DNA of 64,000 nt from the NCBI RefSeq assembly GCF_032854445.1, contig NC_088298.1, positions 13,629,504 to 13,693,503 of the forward strand, in the 5' to 3' direction. Of the stretch, positions 27,409 through 39,886 are shown piece by piece. The notes beneath the pieces were generated by a model. It ran no database searches. It saw nothing but the letters and a program-made list of their open reading frames with translations, and had not been told where the DNA came from. The DNA comes from Liolophura sinensis. Taxonomy: Eukaryota; Mollusca; Polyplacophora; Chitonida; Chitonidae. Positions within the stretch are counted from its first letter, which is position 1. Each line of letters starts with the position of its first letter. Made by a program: the position numbers and the translations under genes.

Positions 27409-28362
27409 CAAATATACTATTTTGTGAGACCCTTTCATATTCCTTAAAAATTTTTTTTCAGCACAGAAATCATTCCATAACATTATTCGCGGGGGCCTCC
27501 GTGGCTCAGTTGGTTAGCGCACTAGTACAGCGTAATGACCAAGGAGTCTCTCACCAATGCGGTCGCTGTGAGTTCAAGTCCAGCTCATGCTGGCTTCCTC
27601 TCTGGTCGTACGTGGAAAGGTCTGCAACAACCTGCGGATGGTCGTGGGTTTCCCCCGGGCTCTGTGCGGTTTCCTCCCACTATAATGCTGGCTGCCGTCG
27701 TACGGCGTAAAACACCAATCAAATAAATAAATAAATAAATAACATTATTAGAGGTTGCATGTAAGCTTGCCCTCTTCCTTGTCACCAGGTCAACAGCTGT
27801 CATACTTACATGTGATCTTGACAGTGATCACTCACTCTGGATTTGTAATGTTGTACATGTGCAGGTTACCTACATGTACATGTAACTCATAGGTGCAAAT
27901 TGTTTTTCCCTATGAAAGGTGTGAAAAAATTGTGACACTTCACCAGGGAAAGAAAAAACATGTGAAATATAATAGATTGCTGAGCTCTGCCCCACAGCTG
28001 TGGGCTGAATACATTTCCGTCTTGCGGAATGATTGGGAGCAGTGCACAGACTTTTCAGACAAGGCATTTAGAAACAGATTGGATCTGGCTCTTACATGTC
28101 AGTTACTTAAGCCAATGGCCACACCTTGTCAGTTATCAGACAGGTATGGAATTACTTTGATTTACACTACAGTCACGATGTGGAGGATTTCAACAAAAAA
28201 GCCAAATACCTGTGAATTCAGTACAGGTACGACAGCTGTAGACCTAGTGACAAGGAACAGGGTAAGCTTACACGCAACCTCAAATAATGTTATGAAATGA
28301 TTTCTGTGGTAAAAAAAATTTTTTTGAGGAAAATGGAAGGGTCTCACAAAATAGTATATTTG
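27409..28362. mobile_element. Inverted duplication, possible DNA-transposon remnant
   Basis: The left arm (27409-27478 plus 27741-27805, split by a SINE) and the right arm (28229-28362) are about 135-bp inverted repeats. They share CAAATATACTATTTTGTGAG at the outer ends and CAGCTGTC at the inner ends. About 420 bases lie between. One plus-strand frame is open through the middle but starts without ATG and resembles nothing I know. No target duplication was seen outside the arms, so it may be a transposon remnant or a plain inverted segmental duplication. Confidence 0.6.
27488..27740 (+). mobile_element. SINE family A copy with exact 9-bp target duplication
   Basis: The head (GGGGCCTCCGTGGCTCAG) and AAAT tail are complete. 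About 21 bases (TAAGTGAAATATTCTTGAGT region) are deleted near the 3' end. Exact duplication AACATTATT lies at 27479-27487 and 27741-27749. The element interrupts the left arm of an inverted duplication, and the empty site is preserved in the right arm near 28290. Confidence 0.88.
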
Positions 28363-28499
28363 AGAAACTAGACAATGGTCAGTGACATAAAATGTGCAAT
28401 TTCCCAGCTGTTTTTTTTTCCTCTTATTACTAGAAGTACACAATTCTTCCTGGATACACACTTTTTGTGTAATGTCAAAATGTAATGGACATGCAGTGA

Positions 28500-28870
28500 G
28501 TTCTCATCCTGAACAAAGGAATTTCCATCATGGTATCAGCCTTAACGACCCAGCTTTGTAATGGAACCAAGGACATTAAAGCCCAAAGAGTGTGCCCAGT
28601 AAGGGGAAACTGCGCTAAACGCCTTATCTGTGACAACTGCCTGGAAGACAGGCAATGACGGTGTTAAGAGGGTGGACAGTGTCCAGCGCGATGCGTCAAA
28701 CTGGACAATAAAACTGAGAGAAGATTAATTTGGACAGCAGGTCAATAACAGTGACTCAGGCCATGTCAATTAAAAGCTGCCCAGCCCTCTGAGGAAATTG
28801 AGCCCTAAGATGAGAGAGGGCATTACGACCCCCTCAAGGGCACATATCGCCCTGATCTTCACGCAATAAC
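28500..28870. promoter_or_regulatory. Possible intronic regulatory segment
   Basis: About 370 bases with clearly higher GC and complexity than flanking intron, no convincing coding frame, and several binding-site-like words: a GATA site (CTTATC at 28623) and an AP-1 type TGACTCA at 28752. It is a candidate enhancer only; conservation was not tested. Confidence 0.2.
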
Positions 28871-30701
28871 AGTCCATTGCACATCAAAGGAGTCTCCATC
28901 AAAGGGCTTCAGACATAATCCCATATTGATAATACTGGCCAACTTTTTTCTATATTACAGGCCATCTGATATGGCAATGTTGGTTCAAATACTACCATCA
29001 TGATACTTATTCCTCAGAATCAAGGTCAATATCTTTGCAGGCTCAAACCCTACACAGTGCCTGTCAAGACTCCATTCATATCACTACACTTTATTTAAAA
29101 GGAGTTTGCTTTTTTATACTTTTCTTTCATTTTTTTATTTTAATACTTTTTGCTTATTTTCTTGTCCACAATATCTTTAACTTTCCCATGGACAGACTGA
29201 CACAGCTGGTGAACAATATTTATTTGATTGGTGTTTTACGCTGTACTCAAGGACAGAGTTTATACTGCGGCAGCCAGCATTATGGTGGGAGGCAACCAGG
29301 TAGAGAACCTGGGAGAACTCGTGAACAATTAAACAGATACTGGAATGCAACATAACACATGCTGAGGCATAAATGTCATTGCGATTCTGAATTTCTTTGT
29401 CGATCAGCATGTAAATTTTTGAGCAGACATCTCAAAATAATTAATTTGGACCTTCTGAATTCCGTCTTAGAATTGATCAAATCACACCCGTGGTTAACAA
29501 ACAATGTGAGGAGCAACGCAGAAAACTCGTTTCTGTAGCCTCAGGTCTCGTGCAATATTTACCAGTAATGTGGAAGAGTGAAACTTCATTACACCAAACA
29601 CTGGTCACATCTGTGGTCAGTGTAATTAACAGCAAAATGCGATGGTCAATAATAAGGCTCCTTCCAGAATCGATATATGGGTTTGAACCATGCTTTTTTG
29701 ACAGCACCAATTATACCAGTCATCATCAGCTTTCAGAAACTTTTGTTTCCAGTTTTTTCAATAAACTCAATGTCTCTAGCAGAAAAAGTAAACAATGGCA
29801 GCTCTGAGTTAACAATCACTTTGCTGAAAAAACACAATGTCTTGATACATTTTTTTCCACAAACAGACATCCATAACCATGATTTTTCCTAGAGAGACAC
29901 ATTTTCAGAAAGTATGCACAAAATTCAATGTTTCATAAATGTTAATAACTCATATTTAAACTGACCGGTTTTGTTTCAGAATTTCATCTTAATTTAGTTT
30001 AATTTGAACAGACAATCATTAATTTCCCATGTCTATTTTCTTCTGTGACCCAAAAATAACCACAATGTAATTTTTAAAACCACTATATATCAAAGTAATA
30101 CTGATCACAATCATATAAATGATAAATGAGACAATATAAATAAAATATTACAGAAATTTGTGTAAACTGATATTTGGAAATTTTCTAAAAGCAGAGAATG
30201 GCTTTTACTACTGATTGTACATGAGCAATGCTACGGACTTTAATATGGTCAGGCTTTGTCCACTTCTTTCCAGAAGGGCTAAAAAACGGTTTTGTCTTTT
30301 ATAGCAAATTCAAGTCTAGCCAATTCTGCAAAAAATAAACGGCCTTACTATGTCGAAAATATGCCCAGAGCAGAATGCAAGTGGACAGAGGAAGGATCTT
30401 CTGGGAATTTGATCAAACAACTCCGCAGAGATTTATTTACACTTTGGCTCACCAGCAATACTATCTAAACCCTTCCAACTGCAGCTAGGAAGAAAGCTTT
30501 GCTCTGGGTAAATTGAAATTTGGTGTTCAAGCTCACGCACTCTCCCAGAAAACTACAAATTAATGAACGGGACATTGTGAAAACTGAACAGTTGCCATGG
30601 TTCCTGAAAGCGGATATGCTGAAAGCAAAGTCAAACCAGAACAACTCATTAATCTTCTCTCCACAAACCATTACTTTTGTGGACAAAACAAAGGGTCCTA
30701 C
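28871..30701. other. Intron downstream of C1 exons
   Basis: No exon in phase 0 with a convincing acceptor was found immediately downstream of 30702. Only a SINE fragment is present. Confidence 0.45.
29217..29322 (-). mobile_element. SINE family A 3' fragment, diverged
   Basis: TTTATTTGATTGGTGTTTTA then CAGCCAGCATTATGGTGGGA, truncated after GAACCTGGGAGAACTCGTG. Confidence 0.6.
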
Positions 30702-30739
30702 CTGGATTTCACACTTCTTGTGGCAAACAAATTTGCATA
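30702..30739 (-). CDS. TNS: C1-domain exon, second half (tensin-like)
   Basis: A 38-nt minus-strand microexon lies 766 bases downstream of the preceding exon. Its acceptor is tttctgttttcag and its donor CCAG|gtagga. With the incoming base it reads ICKFVCHKKCEIQ and ends in phase 0. It supplies C64, H69 and C72, completing C-x2-C-x4-H-x2-C of the C1 zinc knuckle. The last cysteine, expected seven residues after C72, must be in the next exon, which I could not identify. Splitting one C1 domain between two exons with matching phase 1 ends is strong evidence that both are genuine. The 'KxxCHKKCE' ending is typical of tensin-type C1 domains but also occurs in other C1 proteins. Confidence 0.88.
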
Positions 30740-31505
30740 CTGAAAACAGAAACAAAAAGATGTTGCTACATGCTAGTGTATTCTTTTTGAACTCTAGATC
30801 TGTCAGCCATCACATCACTTCCTAAAGATGAGATCAGTCGAGAAGAGACATTATACTGTGGTTTTCTAGCACTTTCGAGAACCATCCATTCAGTTTATAC
30901 ATATCTCTTTTAATATGGAGTGTATCTCGTAGTTTTTCAGTGGTTTCTTAATCAGTAATACGTCATATTACAACACTCCTGCAAATCAAGCAGTCTGAAT
31001 ATGGCTTTTCCTAAAATCGGCTTTTCTTCGAGCACTTTCAAGGAACAAAACTCGTGTGTAGTTACAAGGACTTCAATGACCAGAATGATACCAGCTGTAT
31101 ACACACTAAAAATACCATATCAGGCTTTTACAAAGACATTGTTTGAGTTAACAAAATTTCAAACTTTATTATAATATATGCCCATCACTTTGTTGCCAGA
31201 AGTACATAATTTATCATTCATCAGTTTGCACTTTTCAAACTTTGGACGAAAAAAAAGGAAGTATTTCTGCCACACTTCAAATATATGCCATAAAATTGTC
31301 ATTTCCTAAACACATACCAGTACCTGTCTGAATTAACATGTTGCACACATGTTAAGGTATTTCATTTCACCACATTCACTTCTAGCAAAACTTTAACCTG
31401 AACAAATTATACTCATTTCATCAATAAGAGCACATATCATACTAAATTTGGTGAAAAAATATATATATATATTTTTTTTTTAAAGTGTAGATTATAAGGA
31501 CTTAC

Positions 31506-31617
31506 TGGTGCACTGACAGCCTTGATTCCAGATTGTTTGTTTGCAGACACAACAGTTGCGGGGCCGGCGGAAAAGGCGGGGCTTAAAATTGTGCTTCCTC
31601 TGAGGTGGCTCTTCAGG
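31506..31617 (-). CDS. TNS: C1-domain exon, first half (tensin-like)
   Basis: Minus-strand exon of 112 nt, acceptor ttgtctccacag and donor ACCA|gtaagt, entering in phase 0 and leaving in phase 1. It encodes PEEPPQRKHNFKPRLFRRPR followed by NCCVCKQTIWNQGCQCT. This is the first half of a zinc-binding C1 domain: H34, C47, C50 and C61 of the assembled protein, with spacing H-x12-C-x2-C-x10-C. Most protein kinase C-type C1 domains have 13-14 residues in the central loop. The 10-residue loop and the basic Phe-x-Arg-Arg-Pro stretch fit the N-terminal C1 of tensin 2 and long tensins. Tensins link integrin adhesions to actin. The family call is from memory of motif spacing, not a search. GC content is much higher than the surrounding intron, consistent with real coding sequence. 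Confidence 0.88.
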
Positions 31618-32761
31618 CTGTGGAGACAAAAAAAAAGACAACAGCTATGAAACTGATGGCTTAACACCTAATTGTTATTTGACAGTAAATATTTGTGGTG
31701 CGTTGAACAAGGTAGGTGCCGGTATATAAACAAAACTGAGCATTTACTGTAATCCCAAAGCACACCACTAAACCAAAAAAACTGAATCCCAAACCTGAAA
31801 ACCGCTAGCAACAGCACGTACCATTGTCACCAGCAGCTATCACGTGCCACACAGAACTGAGTGAGATACCATCTTGATGAAGCTATCTTTTTTTTTTTTT
31901 TCGGTGGATCATATTCATCAATCACGAATCACAACTATACAACGGGAAGCTGAAGTTGACATCAGCATGATAAACCAAGGCACAAAATTACAGCAATGAA
32001 AAAAAAAATCTGTCGCCACTCCCGATGGCAATGTACTGAATGACCTTAAATCCAATACAGGTGAACATGTATACCAATTCAATATACCGGTACCTACTTT
32101 ACGTTTACGGAAAAAATATTTCATCAGAATGCGGAACTTCATGGTGCTGCTCTTCTTGTTGAGATTAAATTGTAAATCACAAACGGTAATCCGAAATATC
32201 AGCGTAATCTTGTTGACAGTGACCTGACTGCAGTTAGAGCAATGACTACAGAGAAACGCACAGCGAGGAATCTTAAAGGCTCCAGCGCGATGCAGCTACA
32301 TCACTTGGGGACATGAAACATAACGATCGCAGTGCACGACACTCTGCCCAGAGAATCTGATATTGAGTATTGAACACTGCTCTGCTGAGACACGTAGAGG
32401 CTCTCTAGTATGGGATCTCTAACCAGAGGTAATTTTCTGCATTTTAACCCCAAAAGAGACCAGCTGGATGGCTAGCAAATGTCATTTTGCACTATGTTAG
32501 TGAAGATTTAATCTTACCCACTTAAAATTAGTGACAGACAATGTGTTACAAAATTGATAGCAGTCAGCCCGAGGTTTTGTGCATTATAGCATAATCTGAA
32601 CATGGTCGGTCATTGGAATTCAATAAGATAGGAGCAAGATTTGACCCAAGGACAAATTGGGACTTGGATAAATTTTCAGCAGCATTTGCCTAAATTAAGA
32701 CTAAGATATTAAGATTACTTTCAAAACGCCTTGGACTTCTTGACTACTATAGCCTTTTAAC

Positions 32762-33030
32762 CAAAATATTACCACTTTGGTTTTGGTTGTTCACAATGTT
32801 ACCACTGGTTCTGCTCGTTCACAATGTTACCACTGGGTCTGGTAGTTCACAATATTACCACTGGGTCTGGTCGTTCACAATATTACCACTCGTTCTGCTC
32901 GTTCACAATATTACCACTCGTTCTGCTCGTTCACAATATTACCACTCGTTCTGCTCGTTCACAATATTACCACTGGGTGTGGTCGTTCGCAATATTACCA
33001 CTGGTTCTGCTCGTTGACAATATTACCGTT
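32762..33030. repeat. Minisatellite, 28-bp unit, 9-10 copies
   Basis: Unit TTCACAATATTACCACTCGT plus TCTGCTCG, with GGGTCTGGTCG variants. It degenerates at both ends. Confidence 0.9.
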
Positions 33031-33084
33031 GTTAATGTAAAGTTAGGATTATTAGGAGAATGCTAAACCAATAGGATACCTCAA

Positions 33085-33260
33085 AAATGCATGAGGTACA
33101 AAAGTGAACCTACAAACTGCTGATGATCAAGGCAAGGTACAAATGTGAATGAACACACTGCTGGTGATCAAGGCAAGGTACAAATGTGAATGAACAAACT
33201 GTTGATGATCAAGGCAAGGTACAAATGAGAATGAACAAAATGATGATGATCAAGGCAAAA
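33085..33260. repeat. Minisatellite, 41-bp unit, about 4 copies
   Basis: Unit TGATGATCAAGGCAAGGTAC plus AAATGTGAATGAACAAACTGC, at 33120, 33161, 33202 and partly 33243. Confidence 0.88.
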
Positions 33261-33747
33261 GCCATGACATTTTAACCATGACTTTAACGATAAATTCACT
33301 CTAGTGTTCTCTTTATTTCCAGAAAGGCTGAATGGATGGTAACACAGCAACAGGCTCATCATGCAATCAGCTTGTAACATAAACCTAACTTTAGTATGGT
33401 TATCACGGGCATCTCCCTTAGCAACCAGACCAGCTTAGCTACAAATTTCCTCAGATGTCGTGACAGGTTATCGATACGGAGGAATACCTGTACAGTACTC
33501 AGTGTTTACAGACACACCATATCTGTGTTAATTATTCAAACAACAAATGCCTTGGCTCTTCAATTCCATGTACTACATCAATGTCCAAAATGACCATCTG
33601 AAGATTCCCTTCGCGTGATTTAAAAAGCCACAAAATAGAAACTCTGTGACCATGACAAGACAAAATTGTTAGGAAATGTGATGAAAAATTGGACGCATAA
33701 CCTCATGTAGGTTATTTTAAGTTTTCAATCTGATCATACAACTTGTA

Positions 33748-33962
33748 ACATCACATTTACATGTGTACATGCACACATCACATTTACAAGTGTACATGCA
33801 CACATCACATTTACATGTGTAAATGCACACACCACATTTACACATGTACATACGCACAGCACACTTACACGTGCACGTAGCACATTTACACGTGTACATG
33901 CACACATCACATTTACACGTGCACATGCACACATCACATTTACACATGTACATGCACACTCA
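33748..33962. repeat. Minisatellite, 27-bp unit, about 8 copies
   Basis: Unit TCACATTTACATGTGTACAT plus GCACACA, at 33751, 33778 and 33805 and onward; one unit is shortened. Cysteine-rich open frames here are artefacts of the repeat. Confidence 0.9.
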
Positions 33963-34993
33963 TTGTATACATTTAACTAGACCAGATATACCAAAATAGC
34001 AGTCACTTGCTCAAGGGGTTGGTAAAATACTAAGCTCTTTAATTTTCATCACACAAAAACCTTGCTTTGGTGCTCAAAAACTTTGTCAGCATGTGCCATT
34101 TAAAGATTATACAAGGTCTCCGATGCAATGTTTATATCAAGTACACCCACTCTTCAATGCTGTGTTGATAGACCCCCGGTTTTCTGGTTCCAGTGAAAAG
34201 TGACATGAGACATACTTTAACAATACCTGGTATCACTAATCGCCCCCGCAAGTGTACCATAAATAGTCTAAATACTTAAAATCCAATTTCCATCAAAAAT
34301 TTGATAAACTTTGGCCCGTAGGCCTATTCATCTCCCCGCTTCATTCACTTACAGAAACTTTACAACAGCATGTCATGTCTTATGATGGTACAGTCGTTTC
34401 CATTGGTCAATTTGGATTATGTTCATTAGTCATCTGTAGTAGACGGCATGTGGAGAGTAGATCCAGTATACAATATACATGTACTACATGAACAAATATG
34501 TCTGCAATACTCTCAACTTCTTTCAACAAACTACCACCATGGCATTTAAAATAAATCTTATTGATTAACTACTGTATTTCTGCACTGAGTTTATGCCATG
34601 CTCTAGAATTTTTTATTTACACAATAGAGGTCAATTTTTTTTTTTTATGAAAATCAATATTGTGTGGGAGTGAAATCATGTAGTCATGGTAGTAGAGAAG
34701 GAACAGCAAAGGAAGATATGAAAGAAGACCACATAAAACAAATTTGTACAAACATCTAAAGATAGGTAAATATACCTCCATAAGTATTAGAACTCCAGGA
34801 ACCTTTCGGGAGATGCCGACTTAAGCAAATAAACCAATGATAAACCTCTCAAACCTGCCAATCAAATGTCCATTTTGTAAATCACAACAAATATTGTTGT
34901 CAGCAGGTCAACAGGATGTGTGCCCCTCCCCAAAAAAGAGCTCCTCCGCCTCTCCTCACCCCCCATCCGCCTCCTTCCACACACACATACACA

Positions 34994-35027
<34 letters not shown>

Positions 35028-36943
35028 AATACACCCCCTCAGTCATATATAACCCTCTCATAATTAGGTAAAATTTAATGTCATCCATTAAAGCTTCATA
35101 CATGCTTACCTGTGACTGATTATAAATGAACAATCCCTATTAAAACTGAGCAACCAGAAAGAAACTGATAAAAAAATATTCACCTTGACAAAAGGTTATT
35201 TCATTAACACTGCAGTTACAACGATTCTGTGAAATGCATCTGTAACATGCAGCTCAAATATATTGACCTTTACATGTATCTGCAATATTTCCACCTATTT
35301 GGCTCAATGCAGGCATCCCCATATACAGTGTAGGAGCTTATCACACGTCAAATTTTCTACCAAGGGAACGCCACTTGAAGAAAAAAACTTGCATAACAGT
35401 CTCCTGGCAACCCACGTGATATTTCATAATAAGGTTTATGTCACGCTGTTCTATCCAATTAGCTTAATCAGTTGACACATGTAGTCATATATAAATGCTC
35501 TGTCAAGGTCATTTTCTAGCTGCAAGGTTAAGTCTTTATATAATAAAACCAGTTTTCAATTTGAGCAACACATCTAGCTCATTCCATCATTACTGTGCAG
35601 GCAGGGACAGGCCATTTTCTTTAGTGGCTATCAGAAACAATTTCTTTAAAGTGCAATTCAAACCATTTGTGTTTCTTCTTTCTTGTTTTTGCCGTACACT
35701 ATAATATTATACACACCAAGGCTGCATCCACCTTTACAAGGCAATTCTCATACTAGACAATTTCTTTATTAGGCAATGTCATTGCCTATCATTGTCAACC
35801 TAACATTACATGCAAAGGCCTAACTCTCTAAAAAAAATACATATATTCTTCTCCTGAAAAATCATTTAAAATGGATATCTACTGAAGAATATGAGATTGC
35901 TGACAGTACTTTATGTAAACAAAATCATAAATTTTACATAACAGATTACTGAAACATTTACGGTAATGTGCAGTAAATTGAAAGTCTGACCCATGCGGGC
36001 ATATTGCATCTGGGGTATTGTTTCCACCCAGGGTCATTCATCATTAAACGATATCGGCCAGTCTGTCTCCCTCCTGCAGAACGCGATTATGACAAGGTAA
36101 TAAATTCTCATCACGCACACCTCTCAGGTATCAGCATCGCCAGTGGTTCAGGTAACACCAAAATGATCCCGAACTTCATTAATGGATAATACATATGTTA
36201 TCAATGCGTCCTAATATGGAAAGAACTTACCCAAGCTATACAGCTACTCATAAAGCTGTTGTTTTTGTCTAAGCACTGACAACCAATCAATGAAAATTTC
36301 TCAAATTACTCCCGAGACTTTAGCTTCACAAGAAATTAAGTTTACTGTAATTAATCAACTGTATTCACAAGCATCATATTAATTGCATTTCATACATGTA
36401 GATAACCTGTCTGATAACAGGTAGCATACACCAATCATATGCTGGCATTTTTTTTAATGCAGGCATGACCTTAAATAGCCCATGGAATATTATTCAATTA
36501 GGTCCAGTGCATTGGCTAATACCTGGAAATCAATCATCTTTCAATAAAAATAACTCATTAGATATAGATTTCTGTCTAAACTGAGGCTCAGGCATGATTA
36601 CCTAATAACCTATATCGCAAGGCACGAGAGGTTAAGTCCATGTCCCAGCTTGTAGCTTTACGAGTCCTTAATTAACGATTTGAATTCTTGCCCCACAATT
36701 GAAACTTCAGCACCATTCTCCACAACCATTCTCTCATTTCACCCCTAGACACATTAACCTTTTGATATTATTCCCACGGACAAAAACAAAAGATTTATTT
36801 CACTTACACGATGACGTTTATCTGACTAATTATCTGCAAGTTGCTGACAGAACCTCCAACAGATGACTAAATGAATAAAAGGTACACCTGTAGTTTTGGT
36901 AAGTTATATTACTAATTGTGTGTTGTACATATCATAATATCAT
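33963..36943. other. Intron of tensin-like gene
   Basis: Part of the 19-kb intron between 50814 and 31617. Holds a CA repeat and no exon I can support. Confidence 0.5.
34979..35024. repeat. CA microsatellite
   Basis: CA repeats with two interruptions (ATACACACGT). Confidence 0.93.
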
Positions 36944-38030
36944 AGTGGGTGAGTGCTTGGGGTTTAACGTCGTGCTGTACATAGTGAGTGAGTGCTTGGG
37001 GTTTAACGTCGTGCTGTGCGTAGTGAGTGAGTGCTTGGGGTTAACGTCGTGCTGTATGTAACGAGTGAGTGCTTGGGGTTTAACATCGTGCTGTACATAG
37101 TGAGTGAGTGCTTGGGGTTTATCGTCGTGCTGTACGTAGTGAGTGAGTCTTTGGGGTTCAACGTTGTGCTGTATGTAGTAAGTGAGTGCTTGGGGTTTAA
37201 CGTCATGCTGTACATAGTGAGTGAGTGCTTGGGGTTTAACGTCGTGCTGTATGCAGTGAGTGAGTGTTTGGGGTTTAACGTCGTGCTGTATGTAGTGAGT
37301 GAGTGTTTGGGGTTTAACGTTGTGCTGTACGTAGTGATTGAGTGTTTGGGGTTTAACATTGTGCTGTACGTAGTGAGTGAGTGCTTGGGGTTTAACATCG
37401 TGCTATACATAGTGAGTGAGTGCTTGGGGTTTAACATTGTGCTGTATGCAGTGAGTGAGTGTTTGGGGTTTAACATCGTGCTGTGTGTAGTGATTGAGTG
37501 CTTGGGGTTTAACATTGTGCTGTACGTAGTGAGTGAGTGCTCGGAGTTTAACATTGTGCTATACATAGTGAGTGAGTGCTTGGGGTTTAACGTCGTGCTG
37601 TATGTAGTGAGTGAGTGTTTGGGGTTCAACGTCGTGCTGTACATAGTGAGTGAGTGCTTGGGGTTCAACATTGAGATGTATGTAGTGAGTGCTTGAGGTT
37701 TAACATTGTGCTGTACATAGTGAGTGAGTGCTTGGGGTTTAACATCGTGCTATACATAGTGAGTGAGTGTTTGGGGTTTAACGTCGTGCTGTACATAGTG
37801 AGTGAGTGCTTGGGGTTTAACATTGTGCTGTACATAGTGTGATTGAGTGCTTGGGGTTTAACATTATGCTGTATGTAGTGAGTGCTTGGGGTTTAACATC
37901 GTGCCGTACATAGTGAGTGAGTGCTTGGGGTTTAACGTCGTGCTGTATGTAGTGAGTGAGTGCTTGGGTTTAACCCCGTGCTGTTTGTAGTGAGTGAGTG
38001 CTTGGGGTTTAACGTCATGCTATACGTACT
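36944..38030. repeat. Minisatellite, 39-bp unit, about 28 copies, derived from SINE B tail
   Basis: Unit GTGAGTGAGTGCTTGGGGTT plus TAACGTCGTGCTGTACATA. The unit is the reverse complement of the SINE family B 3' tail (GTTAAACCCCAAGCACTCAC). The 39-bp period is 13 codons without stops, giving 220-residue open frames on both strands. They have no start context and I do not call them genes. Confidence 0.93.
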
Positions 38031-38597
38031 GCATCAACATTCCAGATGCATGTAAATTATACACTGCACTTGATTTGAAACTGCCATCAAGAATAAATGA
38101 CTTATTTGCCAGATTCTGAAAGGTCTACTAACCTAATACAGGGTTCCTATTCGGAATTTATAGGTTTCAGCACCAAAACCTCATAATATATAATGACCTT
38201 TATTTGCCTCTAAAATGTACTTTTTCAGACAACGTTTTGAGGCAAATGCAATGTCTATCTGCATTATGTGCAATCTATTTATCTCCCTCGAACACCTTTC
38301 CCACCCACATGGGTTTTATGCACCCATATGGCACTCTGACATTAAAGTACCCTTTATTTCCGATGCAAGCCACTGAGTGTCTGTACACTGACACCTGCTA
38401 TACACCTCCTGACGTGTGGGAGGTAACCTATGACTAGGCAAGTGCATACCATCCGCTTTCCTACCACTCCACCATACATGTATACGCATGCCATATCATG
38501 TCCAGACACTAGTGTACTTCCCCAAATCCGTGCTTCAGTGTAACAGTGCTAATGTAACCTCTGCCACAGACATATATGTCATTGTACTTTTTGTCTT

Positions 38598-38712
38598 ATT
38601 TATTTGATATGAGTTTTACCTTGTACTCAAGAATATTTCGCTTATACGACGGCAACTGGCATTATGGAAGGAGGGAACTAGGCAAAGGCTACAGGAAACC
38701 CTCGATCAAATA
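38598..38712 (-). mobile_element. SINE family A 3' fragment, diverged
   Basis: TTATTTATTTGATATGAGTT, CTCAAGAATATTTCGCTTAT and GGCATTATGGAAGGAGG align to the tail and body. The head is absent. Confidence 0.55.
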
Positions 38713-39262
38713 TGTCATTGCCAAGTGAATGAGACAATTCCTTTGACATAAAAAAAGAGCACACTGACAGCTGAGGAAGGAAATAGCCCGCATTCTCTCA
38801 TCATTATGAACAAAGTTGTAAGTTAGCTCAAATCAGCTTACATTGGATAATTTCATATATGTATATAATTCACCTTGCAAAGGTGGCATTTCAATATGTA
38901 TCACCGAATAATGTTACACCTTATCATGCAGGTACGGGTGTAGTTTTAATTCCTATCCCACAGATGCAATTATGTGATGAAGAAAAGACCTGTCAAGTTT
39001 CATATGCAAACTTAATTTAACTATTTAATGAGTAAACATTTGCTTTCGTAAATTGATACATGTGGAATCAATATTGATTGCTTGACAATGAAGACAGAGG
39101 GTCTTGGGTAAAAGCGTTCACTCATGCTCACAATTGCAGGCACACATGCTATATCCATTTACTGAACCTGATTCACTTGAATTTCTGTGAATTACAATGG
39201 CTGTATCGATTGTAATCTTATCCTGTAAACCTGAATGTAACAAGTGTTTTTGTTCCGTATGC

Positions 39263-39285
39263 GGGGGGGGGGGGGGGGGGGGGGG
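39263..39285 (+). repeat. Run of 23 guanines
   Basis: An uninterrupted G-tract able to form G-quadruplexes. Shorter G-runs occur at 13114-13130, 19625-19639 and 21731-21747. Confidence 0.95.
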
Positions 39286-39886
39286 ATCTTGGATATGCGC
39301 CCCTTCCCTCTTCTTTAAAAATGAAATAATAAAAAGCCCAATTGTCAGCCCATATTTAAATAAATTCAGTTGTGCACGAGCCATAAGCGTGTGAGTTATT
39401 TATTTGTAACTCTACAGTACAACAGCTGTTAAAGCTTGGCCAATATATCTGACTATTTTAAGATGTGTTTAAATGTACGTGTGTGCTGGGACTTCATCAT
39501 ACCCACTCTTCCACGTGCAGTTTACATACTGTTTTACACGTGTTTATTAGTACGCGTGTACTATTGTGGAATTAGTATGCAACACAAACAGTTCTAGACC
39601 TAGAACACACACAGGCCTGATTGTACAGCCACCTCCATGGGTAAACACTGTTCCATTAAGCGTTCCATGAAGAAGACAGAACTTTACCTTAAACACCTGC
39701 CAATCACACAGAGCTTTTACTTACAAGGCTCAGCCAATTTCACTCACACCTGTATTAGGAGATTAAATATGATGTCAGTTATTACAATGCACAACACCCA
39801 TGTTATTACATACACTTGTTGTATGTGATGTCAACGCTTATTGTGTACTGCACATAATTAGTACTGCTCATAATTGTACCTGCATG

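Noticed and set aside
27893-28300. 135-codon gene between the inverted arms
   Set aside because: Starts from GTG, extends into the inverted arm, and shows no recognisable domain.
34900-35133. Exon ending at the donor CACAG|gtaagc near 35109
   Set aside because: The donor is strong but the frame has no ATG and no acceptor, and it runs into a CA repeat.
37003-37696. 220-codon open frames on both strands
   Set aside because: Artefact of a 39-bp (13-codon) tandem repeat derived from a SINE tail.
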